Source of the DNA: Pantoea cypripedii
GTDB lineage: Bacteria > Pseudomonadota > Gammaproteobacteria > Enterobacterales > Enterobacteriaceae
Assembly (NCBI RefSeq): GCF_002095535.1
Contig: NZ_MLJI01000001.1
Location: 3,275,832-3,339,831, forward strand
Direction: 5' to 3'
DNA: 64,000 bases
The notes beneath the pieces were generated by a model. It made no database searches, had not been told where the DNA came from, and saw only the letters and a list, made by a program, of their open reading frames with translations. Each line of letters opens with the position of its first letter. The first letter of the stretch is position 1. A program made the position numbers and the translations under genes. Of the stretch, positions 19,255 through 27,790 are shown in pieces.

Positions 19255-20374
19255 ATTGTCGGCTGTCGTTAGCCGAACGTAGCATGCTACGGCTTTCAAC
19301 CAGGAAGCGTTTCGCATAGTCACCAAACCAATGTTCTACGCGTTCAAAGCTTTCGATGAAGGCCTGCTTGTCTCCATGTTCCAGCAAGGTTATCGCCTCA
19401 CCAAAACGCTGGTAATAACGTTTAATCAGCGCGATGTTGCTTTCCGAGGACATAATGATATCCGCGTACAGCTGTGGGTCCTGCGCGAACAATCTGCCGA
19501 CCATCGCCAGTTCCAGCCGGTAGATCGGTGACGACAACGCCAGTAACTGGTCCAGGTTGACGTTCTCCTCAGCCAGATGGAGACCATAAGCAAAGGTTGC
19601 AAAGTGACGCAACGCCTGGATAAACGCCATATTCTGGTCATGCTCAACGGCACTGATACGATGCAACCGCGCGCCCCAGACCTGAATCTGTTCCAGGAAC
19701 CACTGATAAGCTTCCGGCTGACGCCCATCGCACCACACCACCACCTGTTTCGCCAGGCTGCCACTATCCGGGCCGAACATCGGGTGCAGACCAAGTACCG
19801 GTCCATTATGCGCAGCCAGCATCGCCTGCAGGGGACGGTTCTTCACCGAGGCCAAATCAACCAGGATACAATCTTCCGGCAGCGTTGGCAGCTGCGCGAT
19901 AATTTGCTCGGTAAGATGGATCGGTACGCTGATGATCACCATACCGGCATCTTTCAATAACTCGTCAGCCTGTTCCCAGTCACCTTTGTCGAGCAGACGT
20001 ACCTGATAGCCCGACAGGGTGAGCATTTTTTCAAACAGACGTCCCATCTGACCACGGCCACCGACGATCACCACCGGACGCAGCGTCGGACACAGGGTTT
20101 TAAAGCCTTTGTCGTTTTCACTGGTATAGGATTCACGCATCAGACGACGCAGTACATCTTCAATCAAATCCGGCGGTACACCGAGCGCCTCAGCTTCCTG
20201 ACGACGCGAAGCCAGCATGCTCGCTTCGCGCTCAGGTACATAAATCGGCAAGCCATAACGGCTTTTCACTTCACCTACTTCTGCTACCAGCTCAAGCCGC
20301 TTAGCCAGCAACCCGAGCAGTGCTTTATCTACTTCATCTATTTGATCGCGTAGCGCGGTCAGTTCAGCCACCAT
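19253..20374 (-). CDS. tyrA: TyrA, bifunctional chorismate mutase/prephenate dehydrogenase
   Basis: Makes 4-hydroxyphenylpyruvate for tyrosine synthesis. The 373 residues equal E. coli TyrA. The N-terminal AroQ chorismate mutase (~1-90) carries [20 protein letters not shown], and the NAD-dependent dehydrogenase starts at [22 protein letters not shown] (Rossmann motif near residue 100). [13 protein letters not shown] contains the catalytic histidine region. It sits directly downstream of aroF (6-base gap), forming the tyrosine operon. Confidence 0.97.
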   Translation of the reverse strand: MVAELTALRDQIDEVDKALLGLLAKRLELVAEVGEVKSRYGLPIYVPEREASMLASRRQEAEALGVPPDLIEDVLRRLMRESYTSENDKGFKTLCPTLRPVVIVGGRGQMGRLFEKMLTLSGYQVRLLDKGDWEQADELLKDAGMVIISVPIHLTEQIIAQLPTLPEDCILVDLASVKNRPLQAMLAAHNGPVLGLHPMFGPDSGSLAKQVVVWCDGRQPEAYQWFLEQIQVWGARLHRISAVEHDQNMAFIQALRHFATFAYGLHLAEENVNLDQLLALSSPIYRLELAMVGRLFAQDPQLYADIIMSSESNIALIKRYYQRFGEAITLLEHGDKQAFIESFERVEHWFGDYAKRFLVESRSMLRSANDSRQ

Positions 20375-20380
20375 GACTCA

Positions 20381-21460
20381 TTACACCTCGTGTGACAGAC
20401 GCGCCGACAGCACTCCCTGCAAATCCTGATGGATTTCACGCAGCAAGGTTTCAGTGGTGTCCCAGTTGATGCAGGCATCAGTGACGGACACACCGTATTT
20501 CATCTCACTACGCGGCTGCTCAGAAGACTGGTTGCCTTCGTGGATGTGGCTTTCCAGCATCAGGCCGATAATGGAACGGTTGCCATCTTTAATCTGGGCA
20601 ATAGCCGATTCGGCTACACCAGGCTGGCGGCGATAGTCTTTGTTAGAATTGCCATGGCTGCAATCTATCATTAAGGCCGGACGCAGTCCCGCTTTCAGCA
20701 TCTCTTTTTCGCACTGCGCGACATCTTCAGGGCCGTAGTTCGGCGCTTTGCCACCGCGCAGGATCACATGACCATCCGGGTTACCCTGGGTCTGTAACAG
20801 ACAAACCTGCCCTGCCTGGTTGATGCCCACGAAGCGATGTGGCATGGCAGCAGCGCGCATAGCATTGATCGCAGTGCCAAGGCTGCCGTCGGTGCCATTT
20901 TTGAATCCAACCGGCATGGAAAGACCTGATGCCATTTCACGGTGAGTCTGCGACTCGGTGGTACGTGCACCAATCGCTGACCAGCTGAACAGGTCACCAA
21001 GGTATTGCGGGCTGTTAGGATCGAGCGCCTCAGTGGCCAGCGGCAGTCCCATTTCTACCAGGTTCACCAGCAGCTGACGCGCAATGTGCAGCCCGGCTTC
21101 CATATCAAACGAGTTGTCCATGTAAGGATCGTTGATTAACCCTTTCCAGCCGACGGTGGTACGGGGTTTCTCAAAATAGACACGCATAACGATGTACAGC
21201 TGATCCTTCAACTGTTCAGAAAGAGTTTTCAAAAGATGGGCGTATTCAAGTGCAGCTTCGGTATCGTGGATTGAACAGGGACCACACACCACCAACAGAC
21301 GCGGATCGCGGCCCGCGATGATGTCGGAGATAGTCTGACGGGAAGTCGCGATTTGCGCCTCCTGAGCAGCACTGAGCGGAAATTTCGCTTTCAACTCTCC
21401 CGGGGTGATTAAAATTTGTTCATCGGCGATATGCACATTGTTCAGCGCGTCTTTTTGCAT
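20381..21460 (-). CDS. aroF: AroF, tyrosine-sensitive DAHP synthase
   Basis: Condenses phosphoenolpyruvate and erythrose-4-phosphate to DAHP, the first step of aromatic synthesis; this isozyme is feedback-inhibited by tyrosine. The ATG at 21460 (MQKDALNNVHIADEQ) with an AAGGA site gives 359 residues; E. coli AroF has 356. Family blocks: VVCGPCSIHD, MRVYFEKPRTTVGWKGL, ATEALDPNSPQYLGDLFSW and GARTTESQTHREMASGLS. It is the first gene of aroF-tyrA. TyrR-like boxes lie upstream. Confidence 0.96.
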   Translation of the reverse strand: MQKDALNNVHIADEQILITPGELKAKFPLSAAQEAQIATSRQTISDIIAGRDPRLLVVCGPCSIHDTEAALEYAHLLKTLSEQLKDQLYIVMRVYFEKPRTTVGWKGLINDPYMDNSFDMEAGLHIARQLLVNLVEMGLPLATEALDPNSPQYLGDLFSWSAIGARTTESQTHREMASGLSMPVGFKNGTDGSLGTAINAMRAAAMPHRFVGINQAGQVCLLQTQGNPDGHVILRGGKAPNYGPEDVAQCEKEMLKAGLRPALMIDCSHGNSNKDYRRQPGVAESAIAQIKDGNRSIIGLMLESHIHEGNQSSEQPRSEMKYGVSVTDACINWDTTETLLREIHQDLQGVLSARLSHEV

Positions 21461-21554
21461 GATTGCGATCCTTTTTACTCGTTTATGCGTGTTGGGATCC
21501 TCACTGAGGATGGCGTTCACTTTACCATAAGTCGTAAATCATGCAATCCACAGA

Positions 21555-21572
21555 TGTACACTTTTATTACCA
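21555..21572. promoter_or_regulatory. Candidate TyrR box 1 (weak)
   Basis: TGTACA-CTTTTA-TTACCA, compared with the consensus TGTAAA-N6-TTTACA. About 95 bases upstream of the aroF start codon. Confidence 0.45.
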
Positions 21573-21625
21573 CATATAAAAACCTACAAAGAAATTTTAA
21601 ATAAAGTTATTTAATTTCATTAAGT

Positions 21626-21643
21626 TGAAAAGAAAAATACACA
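21626..21643. promoter_or_regulatory. Candidate TyrR box 2 (weak)
   Basis: TGAAAA-GAAAAA-TACACA, nine of twelve consensus positions, with the right N6 gap, between the other two boxes. Confidence 0.4.
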
Positions 21644-21662
21644 TAACAAAACCACAGCAATG

Positions 21663-21680
21663 TGTAAATAATTAATTACA
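21663..21680. promoter_or_regulatory. Candidate TyrR box 3 (strong)
   Basis: TGTAAA-TAATTA-ATTACA matches eleven of the twelve fixed positions of the TyrR consensus. It lies about 200 bases upstream of aroF in an AT-rich, gene-free region (21461-21760) shared with the divergent acetyltransferase gene. Confidence 0.6.
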
Positions 21681-21760
21681 CCTATTGCGGAAATTTAATA
21701 CCGCTATTGGCATCATCTGGGCTAACATTCTGTTAAATAGACTTTTTCGGGATCGATCTT

Positions 21761-22282
21761 ATGGCAATTCCTCATGTACATCTCCGCCCCTACAATTTGC
21801 AGGATGCTGAGGCCTTTACCGAGGCGGTGAATGCATCACTTCCCAGCCTTAGCCCGTGGATGGAGTGGGCACATGATGACTATCGTAATGATGAAGCCGT
21901 CAGTTGGATCAATTTCACCCATCTTCAGCGGGCCAGAGGTGAAGCCGAAGAGTTCGCCATTGTCGATGGTAATGATCAATTGCTTGGCGGGGCTGGGATC
22001 CGTTTTGCCCGCCAACCCGGAGAATTCTGTGCTCTGGGATATTGGGTACGCTCATCCGCCCAGCGCCAGGGCGTCGCGACACGGGCTGTGGCGCAGCTGA
22101 TTGAATTAGGCTTTCAATCACCCGAGGTGAAGTTACTGGAGATTCTCGCCGCTGCTGATAACCTGGCCAGCCGTGCGGTGGCAGAACGCAGCGGGTTTAG
22201 TTTCATTGATTATCGCTACGGGTTAATCGTGCTGGAAAGCGGCCCGGTGAATACCGCCATTTATCATTTAGAACGCAGATAA
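21761..22282 (+). CDS. GNAT-family N-acetyltransferase (RimJ/RimL-like)
   Basis: A 173-residue cytosolic acetyltransferase of the RimJ/RimL subgroup. The acetyl-CoA loop is GYWVRSSAQRQGVATRAVAQL (residues ~91-111, with the Q-x-x-G-x-A signature), followed by EILAAADNLASRAVAERSGF as in N-terminal or ribosomal-protein acetylases. The substrate cannot be told from sequence. It is divergent from aroF, has no E. coli counterpart in this place, and marks the chromosomal left border of the prophage. Confidence 0.85.
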   Translation: MAIPHVHLRPYNLQDAEAFTEAVNASLPSLSPWMEWAHDDYRNDEAVSWINFTHLQRARGEAEEFAIVDGNDQLLGGAGIRFARQPGEFCALGYWVRSSAQRQGVATRAVAQLIELGFQSPEVKLLEILAAADNLASRAVAERSGFSFIDYRYGLIVLESGPVNTAIYHLERR

Positions 22283-22310
22283 AAAAGGGGCTGGCAGATG
22301 CCAACCCCTT
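22281..22310. terminator. Terminator hairpin at attL
   Basis: GGGGCTGGCA pairs with TGCCAACCCC around a GA-containing turn, with six A on the left that give a T-run on the minus strand. It appears to be the original chromosomal terminator of rplS, separated from rplS by phage insertion. It can now end leftward transcription from int. Confidence 0.75.
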
Positions 22311-22362
22311 GTTTGCTATTAACTTTGAGATGTCGCTTACGCGAGCTCTTAGTTAAGACGCT
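22303..22362. repeat. attL core (60-bp direct repeat)
   Basis: Identical to 40446-40505 over 60 bases; the first mismatches lie just outside. It contains a copy of the last four codons (with stop) of rplS and the post-stop region up to one terminator arm. Confidence 0.92.
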
Positions 22363-22444
22363 TTTATTGACACCCTTTTAACATCATCGTCTTACCATAA
22401 AAAACAACTAGTTAAACCAATTTCTAATGCAGTGAATTGCAGTA

Positions 22445-23547
22445 TTATGAAACCTCTGCCGCCACTTTGCTGCCATCTTCATTTTCATCAGCAGTGCTGG
22501 CCCCTTCTTCGCCTTCTTCTTTATTAACACCTAAATTAGCGACAGGATTTAGCTGAGCTGCTTCTTCTAAATGGTCTGGTGCGAAATGTGCGTATCTCAT
22601 GGTTTCGCGGATATTGGCATGCCCGAGGATGCGCTGTAACACCAAAATATTGCCACCGTTCATCATGAAATGGCTGGCAAAAGTATGACGTAACACATGG
22701 GTTTTCTGACCTTCACTCAAAATGATGTTGGTTAATGCGAGCATCTTCTTGAATTCCTGATAGCACGGTTTGAACATCGGCCCTTCTAGCTCTTTCAACT
22801 CGTTATAGAGCCAGATGGGGATCGGAACCGTTCTGTTTTTACCACCCTTCGTTTTTGTGAAAGTGATCTTGTGCTTCGAGAGTTGAGAGCGGGTTAGCCT
22901 CTCTGCTTCGCTCCAGCGTGCACCAGTTGCAAGGCAGACTTTCACTATTCGGGTAAGGAAATTTTCCCATATTCATCGCAGGCTTCTAACAGCTGATCGA
23001 TCTGCTTTTCCGTCAGCCAGGACATTTCTTTTTCTTTCTCTTTGAAGATACGGACACCTTCAATAGGGTTAGGTAGTTTCCATTCACCTAACCGACGTAG
23101 TTCATTAAAAACTGCATCGAGATACTGTTGTTCACGGTTAACCGTTATTGGCTTAGCTTTCCATTTCTCTCGGTCAGCATGATAACCGTTATCAATTTCG
23201 CCTCGTAATCGTTGATCACGGTAATGCGCCCAATCTTTGGGTGTAATTTTGGAAGCAACAGGATTACCCATACCCCTACAAACGATTTTGAGTTTTGCAA
23301 GCCGTGACTTGCTCGCGACTAATGACTGGCCATGCAACTTGTCCCACAAATCAACCAACTCAGAGAGCCGCCTGCGATCCTCTTTTTCGCCGAGCCAAGG
23401 CTTATCTTCAGCTTCTTCTCTTTTATACTTCTCGAAAGCCTCGGCCTCGCCTTTAGTGTTGAACTGTCTGCGGATACGCTTCCCTTCTCTTCCGTTCGGG
23501 AAGATTTGAGCCAGCCATTTGCCATTTTTTTGTTTGCTTACAGTCAT
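22445..23547 (-). pseudogene. int: P2-type tyrosine integrase, frameshifted
   Basis: Read as one gene it would be about 367 residues (P2 Int has 337). The N-terminal part (MTVSKQKNGKWLAQIFPNG..., 200 codons) holds the arm-type and core-binding domains. The C-terminal part holds the catalytic domain: CLATGARWSEAERLT (first Arg), then HVLRHTFASHFMMNGG (H-x-x-R), then LGHANIRETMRYAHF (nucleophile Tyr). Reading frame shifts by one base near the A3T4 run at 22959-22965; adding one base restores EYGKIFLTRIVKVCLATGA. Either a real mutation, which would lock the prophage in place, or a homopolymer read error. The latter fits four similar losses nearby. Confidence 0.88.
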
Positions 23548-23572
23548 GAATGAAACCGAGGTAAGAAGTTAA

Positions 23573-23914
23573 TTAGCGATCACACAGGGAAAAACCTTTA
23601 TCCAGCACAGGGCCAATATTTATTCGTTGGCTGCTATCTTCAGGTGACTTTCTCCAAACAGCATTCAAATCCCCACCTTCCAGTTTTCCTGATTTAACGG
23701 CATTTTTCGCAGTGCCATTAACCGGGTATCGTTCATCAGTGGCTGTGTTATACACAAAGACATACAGCCGATTTACACAAGACACCTTTGCAGTATCAAA
23801 GGTCAGCGGCCATGCATCACCATAAGCCTTTCCATCAATCTCTTTCGTTTTCTCTGCCGCAAGGGCGTTTGCAGAGAGAGAAAGCAAAAAAAGAGCAATC
23901 GCTGTATGTTTCAT
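23573..23914 (-). CDS. Secreted DUF2511 (YebY-like) protein, phage moron
   Basis: A 113-residue protein with a clear signal peptide (MKHTAIALFLLSLSANALA, cut before AEKTK). The mature part has two cysteines that could form a disulfide (VSCVNRLYVF and the C-terminal FSLCDR). The pattern SCVNRLYVFVYNTATDERYPVNGTA resembles DUF2511/YebY periplasmic proteins. It lies between int and the repressor, the typical place of a gene expressed from the prophage for the host's benefit. Function unknown. Confidence 0.65.
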   Translation of the reverse strand: MKHTAIALFLLSLSANALAAEKTKEIDGKAYGDAWPLTFDTAKVSCVNRLYVFVYNTATDERYPVNGTAKNAVKSGKLEGGDLNAVWRKSPEDSSQRINIGPVLDKGFSLCDR

Positions 23915-23922
23915 GCCGGTCC

Positions 23923-24786
23923 TTATATATTTTTTTCCAGAGTAAAAATAACCGCTCCATGCGGCTTAACATCATTTACTGCACACTCAAAACTAACGCT
24001 GTCATTAGATAGCTTGATTTTTCCACCGGGCAAACGAACAACATCAAACACGTCGAAAGAATCATCAATATTGATGACCCAGCGGCCATTACCGATATTG
24101 TGAGATGCAGTATTTACAAGCCATGAATGGCTTATGCCTTCAATGAAATTTAATAGTGAAGGCTCTACAGAAGATAAGGACGCATCTAATAGCCAGTGTC
24201 CCGCGCTTAATAACTTGCCTGATTCCATTCTGTATTTATCTATCTTCAACGTCTCATTGCTGGCTTGTGTTCCTTCTGTTGACTGGAACATTTCCCCCTG
24301 CCCTGTGGCTAACCACTGTAAAGAAACGCCGGTATCTAAAGCACATGCAACTACCACATCTCCAGGGAAAAAGTCTCGCTTAATCCATGTGCTAATGGTG
24401 CCTTCTGAAATACCCATCAACATGCTCAACTGTTTTTGCTGAGTAAAACCATATGTATCAAGCACACGTCTCAACAATGGCTTACCACCATTTGACAAAA
24501 TTTCTTTGTAAAGTGACTTGCCGTGAAGAGAAGGTTTTAAAAAATTCGAATTTGCAAACTGACCAGTCATCAACCAGTGAACATCCGCCCCGGTATCAAT
24601 ACAACAACGAACCAGAGTGTTTCCCGGCACCGCATCACGCTGCACCCATCCAGTAACGCTATGCTTTTCAATCCCCAGCACACCGGCTAAATCCGCCTGC
24701 GTTTTCACGCCATATGCAGACATGAGGCGCTCCAAAACGCCATCATTAGCATTGATTTTCCAGCCACTGCCCTGTTTGTCAGACAT
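23923..24786 (-). CDS. cI: CI-type phage repressor with duplicated DNA-binding domain
   Basis: A 287-residue repressor. Residues ~16-76 and ~103-163 are two copies of the same phage CI helix-turn-helix unit: QADLAGVLGIEKHSVTGWVQR and KQLSMLMGISEGTISTWIKR, each followed by a D(T)G...W(L)xTGQ ending. The C-terminal 120 residues resemble the 186 CI/S24-like dimerisation domain (WVINIDDSFDVFDVVRLPGGKI), without a visible Ser/Lys protease pair. Phage 186 CI has one such unit. It is divergent from the Cox-like gene; the 122-bp gap should hold the lytic and lysogenic promoters. Confidence 0.85.
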   Translation of the reverse strand: MSDKQGSGWKINANDGVLERLMSAYGVKTQADLAGVLGIEKHSVTGWVQRDAVPGNTLVRCCIDTGADVHWLMTGQFANSNFLKPSLHGKSLYKEILSNGGKPLLRRVLDTYGFTQQKQLSMLMGISEGTISTWIKRDFFPGDVVVACALDTGVSLQWLATGQGEMFQSTEGTQASNETLKIDKYRMESGKLLSAGHWLLDASLSSVEPSLLNFIEGISHSWLVNTASHNIGNGRWVINIDDSFDVFDVVRLPGGKIKLSNDSVSFECAVNDVKPHGAVIFTLEKNI

Positions 24787-24807
24787 AAAAAAGCACCACC
24801 AACTAGT

Positions 24808-24834
24808 TTAAAATTATTTACAGGTAATTTTTAA
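24808..24834. promoter_or_regulatory. Candidate repressor operator in the cI/cox-like gap
   Basis: Inverted arms TTAAAATTA and TAATTTTTAA separated by eight bases, in the divergent promoter region between cI and the next gene. Assignment to CI is inference. Confidence 0.4.
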
Positions 24835-24908
24835 CGATCTATAGTGACGCTCATCGACCAAGATGCACGACACTGCACCATATTTCACACAACCAGAGAT
24901 AATGCGAT

Positions 24909-25286
24909 ATGAATGATCTAAAAGCAACTTCCACGCTTGAGAGTGTGAGTTCACAAAAACAAACTGACTTACTCAACGACCCGCAAGTTAGCGCCATTGT
25001 TTCGGCTTTACTGCCAAGCCTTCAGATGATGATCGGCTCTGCTATGTCGGATGCGATGAGCGTAAAACAATTTGCAGCTATGCGCGGCGTCAGTACGCGC
25101 CTTGTCTGGCAATGGATTGATGAAGGCATATTGCTTAAAGCTCCCACCAAAGATTTCAGCAACAAAGAGGACATGGAAAAACGCTCTAAAGTCCTCATCA
25201 ACGTCAAAGCATGGCGCGACAAACTCACTCAGCAGGCTGTCGATTGTCATTATATCGATGCCCGCATCTCACAATCTCTTAACTGA
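24909..25286 (+). CDS. Cox/Apl-like phage regulator (excisionase-type)
   Basis: First rightward gene after the repressor, where P2 cox and 186 apl lie. The 125 residues contain a MerR/excisionase-type helix-turn-helix near residues 50-75 (MSVKQFAAMRGVSTRLVWQWIDEGILLKAP). Such proteins block repressor transcription and direct excision. The N-terminal 45 residues (MNDLKATSTLESVSSQKQTD...) are a polar extension not seen in the short P2 Cox. Confidence 0.75.
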   Translation: MNDLKATSTLESVSSQKQTDLLNDPQVSAIVSALLPSLQMMIGSAMSDAMSVKQFAAMRGVSTRLVWQWIDEGILLKAPTKDFSNKEDMEKRSKVLINVKAWRDKLTQQAVDCHYIDARISQSLN

Positions 25287-25319
25287 GTTTGATTATTTAA
25301 ATTGTGCGAGTGAAAAGCC

Positions 25320-25829
25320 ATGTTTGATTTTAAGGTTTCCACCCAACAACACTTTGATGATGCCTGCCGCAAATTTGCGCTTACTCATAACATGACCGAG
25401 CTTGCGCTGCGGGCTGATATGAAAGTGCAGACCCTGCGCAACAAGTTGAATCCTGAGCAGGTTCATCAACTAACCGTTTCAGAAATGCTGCTCTTAACTG
25501 ATTTAACCGAAGATGCAACGCTGGTCGATGGCGCATTGGCACAACTGCAATGCCTGCCATGTGTGCCAGTTAACGAAGTGGCAAAGGATAAGTACCCGGC
25601 CTATGTGCTTAAAGCTACTGCCGAGGTTGGACTACTGGCCGCAAATGTCGCCGACCCTGAGAAAATTACAGCAACCTGCCGTCGTGGAATCGTCGAAGCT
25701 GCCAATACTGGTATTCGTTGCATGATGCTGGCCGCTCTGGCTGTACAGACCCGTATTCAGTCAAACCCGACTTTAGCCTCAACCGTTGATGCAATTAGCG
25801 GGTTGGGTGCTTCAATCGGTATTAACTGA
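25320..25829 (+). CDS. cII: CII-family lysogeny regulator (phage 186 type)
   Basis: A 169-residue protein matching the phage 186 CII family in size and features. The N-terminal helix-turn-helix spans MTELALRADMKVQTLRNKLNPE, and the conserved C-terminal region is GIVEAANTGIRCMMLAALAVQTRIQ. In 186 it activates the promoter that establishes repressor synthesis. Its presence, rather than P2 gene B, shows the early region is 186-like. Confidence 0.85.
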   Translation: MFDFKVSTQQHFDDACRKFALTHNMTELALRADMKVQTLRNKLNPEQVHQLTVSEMLLLTDLTEDATLVDGALAQLQCLPCVPVNEVAKDKYPAYVLKATAEVGLLAANVADPEKITATCRRGIVEAANTGIRCMMLAALAVQTRIQSNPTLASTVDAISGLGASIGIN

Positions 25830-25840
25830 GGCTGACAGCA

Positions 25841-26023
25841 ATGATCTCATTAGCAGCACGCCTGAAGAAGCAAAGCCCGTCAATGTCATATGGCAATGGC
25901 TGGATTATGGGAGAGAACGGCAAGCGCTGGCATCCGTGTGACAGTCAGCAGGCATTGCTCAAAGGTCTTTCAGCTAAGCGCATCGGTTTTGCTCTACGCC
26001 TGCGCCGTGTATTCGGTGGTTAA
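25841..26023 (+). CDS. fil: Fil-like phage filamentation protein (DUF2724)
   Basis: A 60-residue basic protein (MISLAARLKKQSPSMSYGNG then W-I-MGENGKRWHPCDS) that fits the phage 186 Fil/DUF2724 family. In 186 Fil makes host cells filament by delaying division. It starts 11 bases after cII and ends one base before the next ATG. Confidence 0.7.
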   Translation: MISLAARLKKQSPSMSYGNGWIMGENGKRWHPCDSQQALLKGLSAKRIGFALRLRRVFGG

Positions 26024-26024
26024 T

Positions 26025-26405
26025 ATGCAAGTTTTATGGGAAGTACCGAAACAACACGAACCCGCCAGTTTTTCCAAAATTCATTTGATGGGCGCTCGTG
26101 TTGATAAGCTTCAGCCAATGACGTTTGATGAATTTCGTAAAAAGTGGCGTCAAATGCGAGACAACAACGCTAACCCCGCATTGCGTTATTTCAATCATCA
26201 GAATGATGAATTCAAATTCTGTGTTCTGACATTGGCTAATCGTGAGAACCCGAAAACTTTTAAGCCGGAGGAGATTGGTAAACCTTTTCAATATTTTGAA
26301 GAGCATCGACGAGAGTTGATTATTATTGCCATGAATAAAATGGCGCGCTGGGGGCGGATATTACCGCGTCAGTTTTCAACGGCAGACTGTTTTTTAGCTG
26401 AGTAA
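26025..26405 (+). CDS. P2/186-family early protein of unknown function (DUF5347-like)
   Basis: 126 residues starting MQVLWEVPKQHEPASFSKIH at the ATG right after the fil stop. Basic and rich in aromatic residues (FDEFRKKWRQMRDNNANP, FQYFEEHRRELI). I associate it with the DUF5347 group found in 186-like phages, but no function is known to me. Confidence 0.65.
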   Translation: MQVLWEVPKQHEPASFSKIHLMGARVDKLQPMTFDEFRKKWRQMRDNNANPALRYFNHQNDEFKFCVLTLANRENPKTFKPEEIGKPFQYFEEHRRELIIIAMNKMARWGRILPRQFSTADCFLAE

Positions 26406-26475
26406 ATAACACTCAATAAATTAAATGGCGTAAACCCGACGGGATTTTTTTTGCCCAAATTCTGGAAAAAGATAA

Positions 26476-26703
26476 ATGCGAAATATCGAAATACATAAGT
26501 TTGATGCCGACACTGAAGCGCTGGCAGCAATCATCACTAAAGCGCGAGTTGAGGAACGCAAAGACCGTGCGCTGGCGGTTTCTGAGCGCCTCGTTGAGCT
26601 GGCAGTACATGTGCATCAAAAAGGTTTAAGCGGCATTGAAGCTGCCGATCTGATACGCCGGGAAGCAGAGCGTTATCAGAATGAATCGCAGGAGCTGCAC
26701 TAA
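26476..26703 (+). CDS. DUF2732-family phage protein
   Basis: A 75-residue, largely helical and charged protein (AAIITKARVEERKDRALAVS). P2-like phages carry DUF2732 proteins in this early position. Its stop overlaps the next start, so it belongs to the operon leading to replication gene A. Function unknown. Confidence 0.65.
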   Translation: MRNIEIHKFDADTEALAAIITKARVEERKDRALAVSERLVELAVHVHQKGLSGIEAADLIRREAERYQNESQELH

Positions 26704-26930
26704 TGGCAGACTCAATGGACCTGGTTCAACAGCGCGTACAGGAAGAACTGGCGCGCAATCTTGCAAATGCAACTCACCGTCCGTCAGGGGCGAGTGAGTT
26801 TTTCTGTCTTTCATGCGGTGAAGAAATTCCCGAATTGCGTCGCCGTGTTTTGCCAGGCGTAGAACTTTGCGTGACCTGCAAAGAAATCAGTGAGCTGAAA
26901 ACCACGCATTACAAAGGGGAGACGTTATGA
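26703..26930 (+). CDS. TraR/DksA-family zinc-finger protein
   Basis: 75 residues with a four-cysteine zinc finger, CLSCGEEIPELRRRVLPGVE followed by LCVTCKEI, the C4 finger of the DksA/TraR superfamily. TraR-like proteins enter the RNA polymerase secondary channel and mimic DksA with ppGpp. Phage versions of this size occur next to gene A in P2 (orf82 group). The N-terminal coil is short. Its stop overlaps the methylase start by four bases. Confidence 0.8.
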   Translation: MADSMDLVQQRVQEELARNLANATHRPSGASEFFCLSCGEEIPELRRRVLPGVELCVTCKEISELKTTHYKGETL

Positions 26931-27790
26931 GCACCATTCTTAAATGGGCGGGTAATAAATCCCGTGTCATGCCTGAGTTGCTGGCGCACCTGCCAGTAGG
27001 TAATCGCCTGGTTGAACCATTCGCGGGTTCCTGTGCAGTGATGATGAATACTGATTACCGGGAATATCTGATAGCCGATATTAATCACGACCTGATTAAT
27101 CTTTACCGTCAGGTAAAAGAGCACACTACCGAATTTATTATGGTGACTCTGTCTCTTTTCACTAAAAACAAGACAGAGGAAAATTATTACCAGGTCCGAG
27201 AGAAATTCAACAGAAACGCCTCAATGCCACTGCTTGAGCGTGCCGCATATTTTCTCTATCTGAATCGCCACGGATACAGGGGCGTTTGCCGTTATAATCG
27301 CAAGGGCGAATTCAATATCCCATACGGTAATTATGCCGCCCCATATTTCCCCCTGGCGGAAATCCAGACGTTTGCAGAGAAGGCGCGACGGGCAACATTC
27401 ATTTGTGCTGACTACCGCAAAACGCTGGATATGGTGAAATCTGGTGATGTTGTTTATTGCGATCCGCCATATCACGGCACGTTCACCGATTACCATACGG
27501 GCGGTTTTAATGATGATGACCAGCATTCACTGGCTTGCTATCTACTGGGTATTTCCGATAGTAATCATGTCGTTGTTTCCAACAGTGACACACTGTTTAC
27601 CCGAAGCATTTTCCGCGCTTTCGACATCACAAAAATCACTGTAGCCCGCTCGGTTGGTCTTGCTGCCGGTAAAGGTAAGCGTGCATCAGAAATCATCGCT
27701 GTACGGAAACCACAGTCAAACTATGGGGTAATTGGCTTGGATATGGCATCCGGGCCAGATTGCTCAGTTGAGCTGGCGGTGTGTAAGTGA
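26927..27790 (+). CDS. Dam-family DNA adenine N6-methyltransferase
   Basis: A 287-residue class D12 methylase. The AdoMet site is KWAGNKSRVMPEL (6-18) with VEPFAGSCAV (29-38), and the catalytic motif is DPPY at 179-182. RHGYRGVCRYNRKGEFNIPYG is the conserved D12 middle region. Phages use such enzymes to guard against GATC-type restriction or to control replication. Target not provable from sequence. It overlaps gene A by four bases (GTGA). Confidence 0.88.
   Translation: MSTILKWAGNKSRVMPELLAHLPVGNRLVEPFAGSCAVMMNTDYREYLIADINHDLINLYRQVKEHTTEFIMVTLSLFTKNKTEENYYQVREKFNRNASMPLLERAAYFLYLNRHGYRGVCRYNRKGEFNIPYGNYAAPYFPLAEIQTFAEKARRATFICADYRKTLDMVKSGDVVYCDPPYHGTFTDYHTGGFNDDDQHSLACYLLGISDSNHVVVSNSDTLFTRSIFRAFDITKITVARSVGLAAGKGKRASEIIAVRKPQSNYGVIGLDMASGPDCSVELAVCK

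Noticed and set aside
22945..22975. Programmed -1 frameshifting in int
   Set aside because: The run does not form a proper X-XXY-YYZ heptamer in the zero frame and no stimulatory structure is evident. Loss of one base in a homopolymer is simpler.
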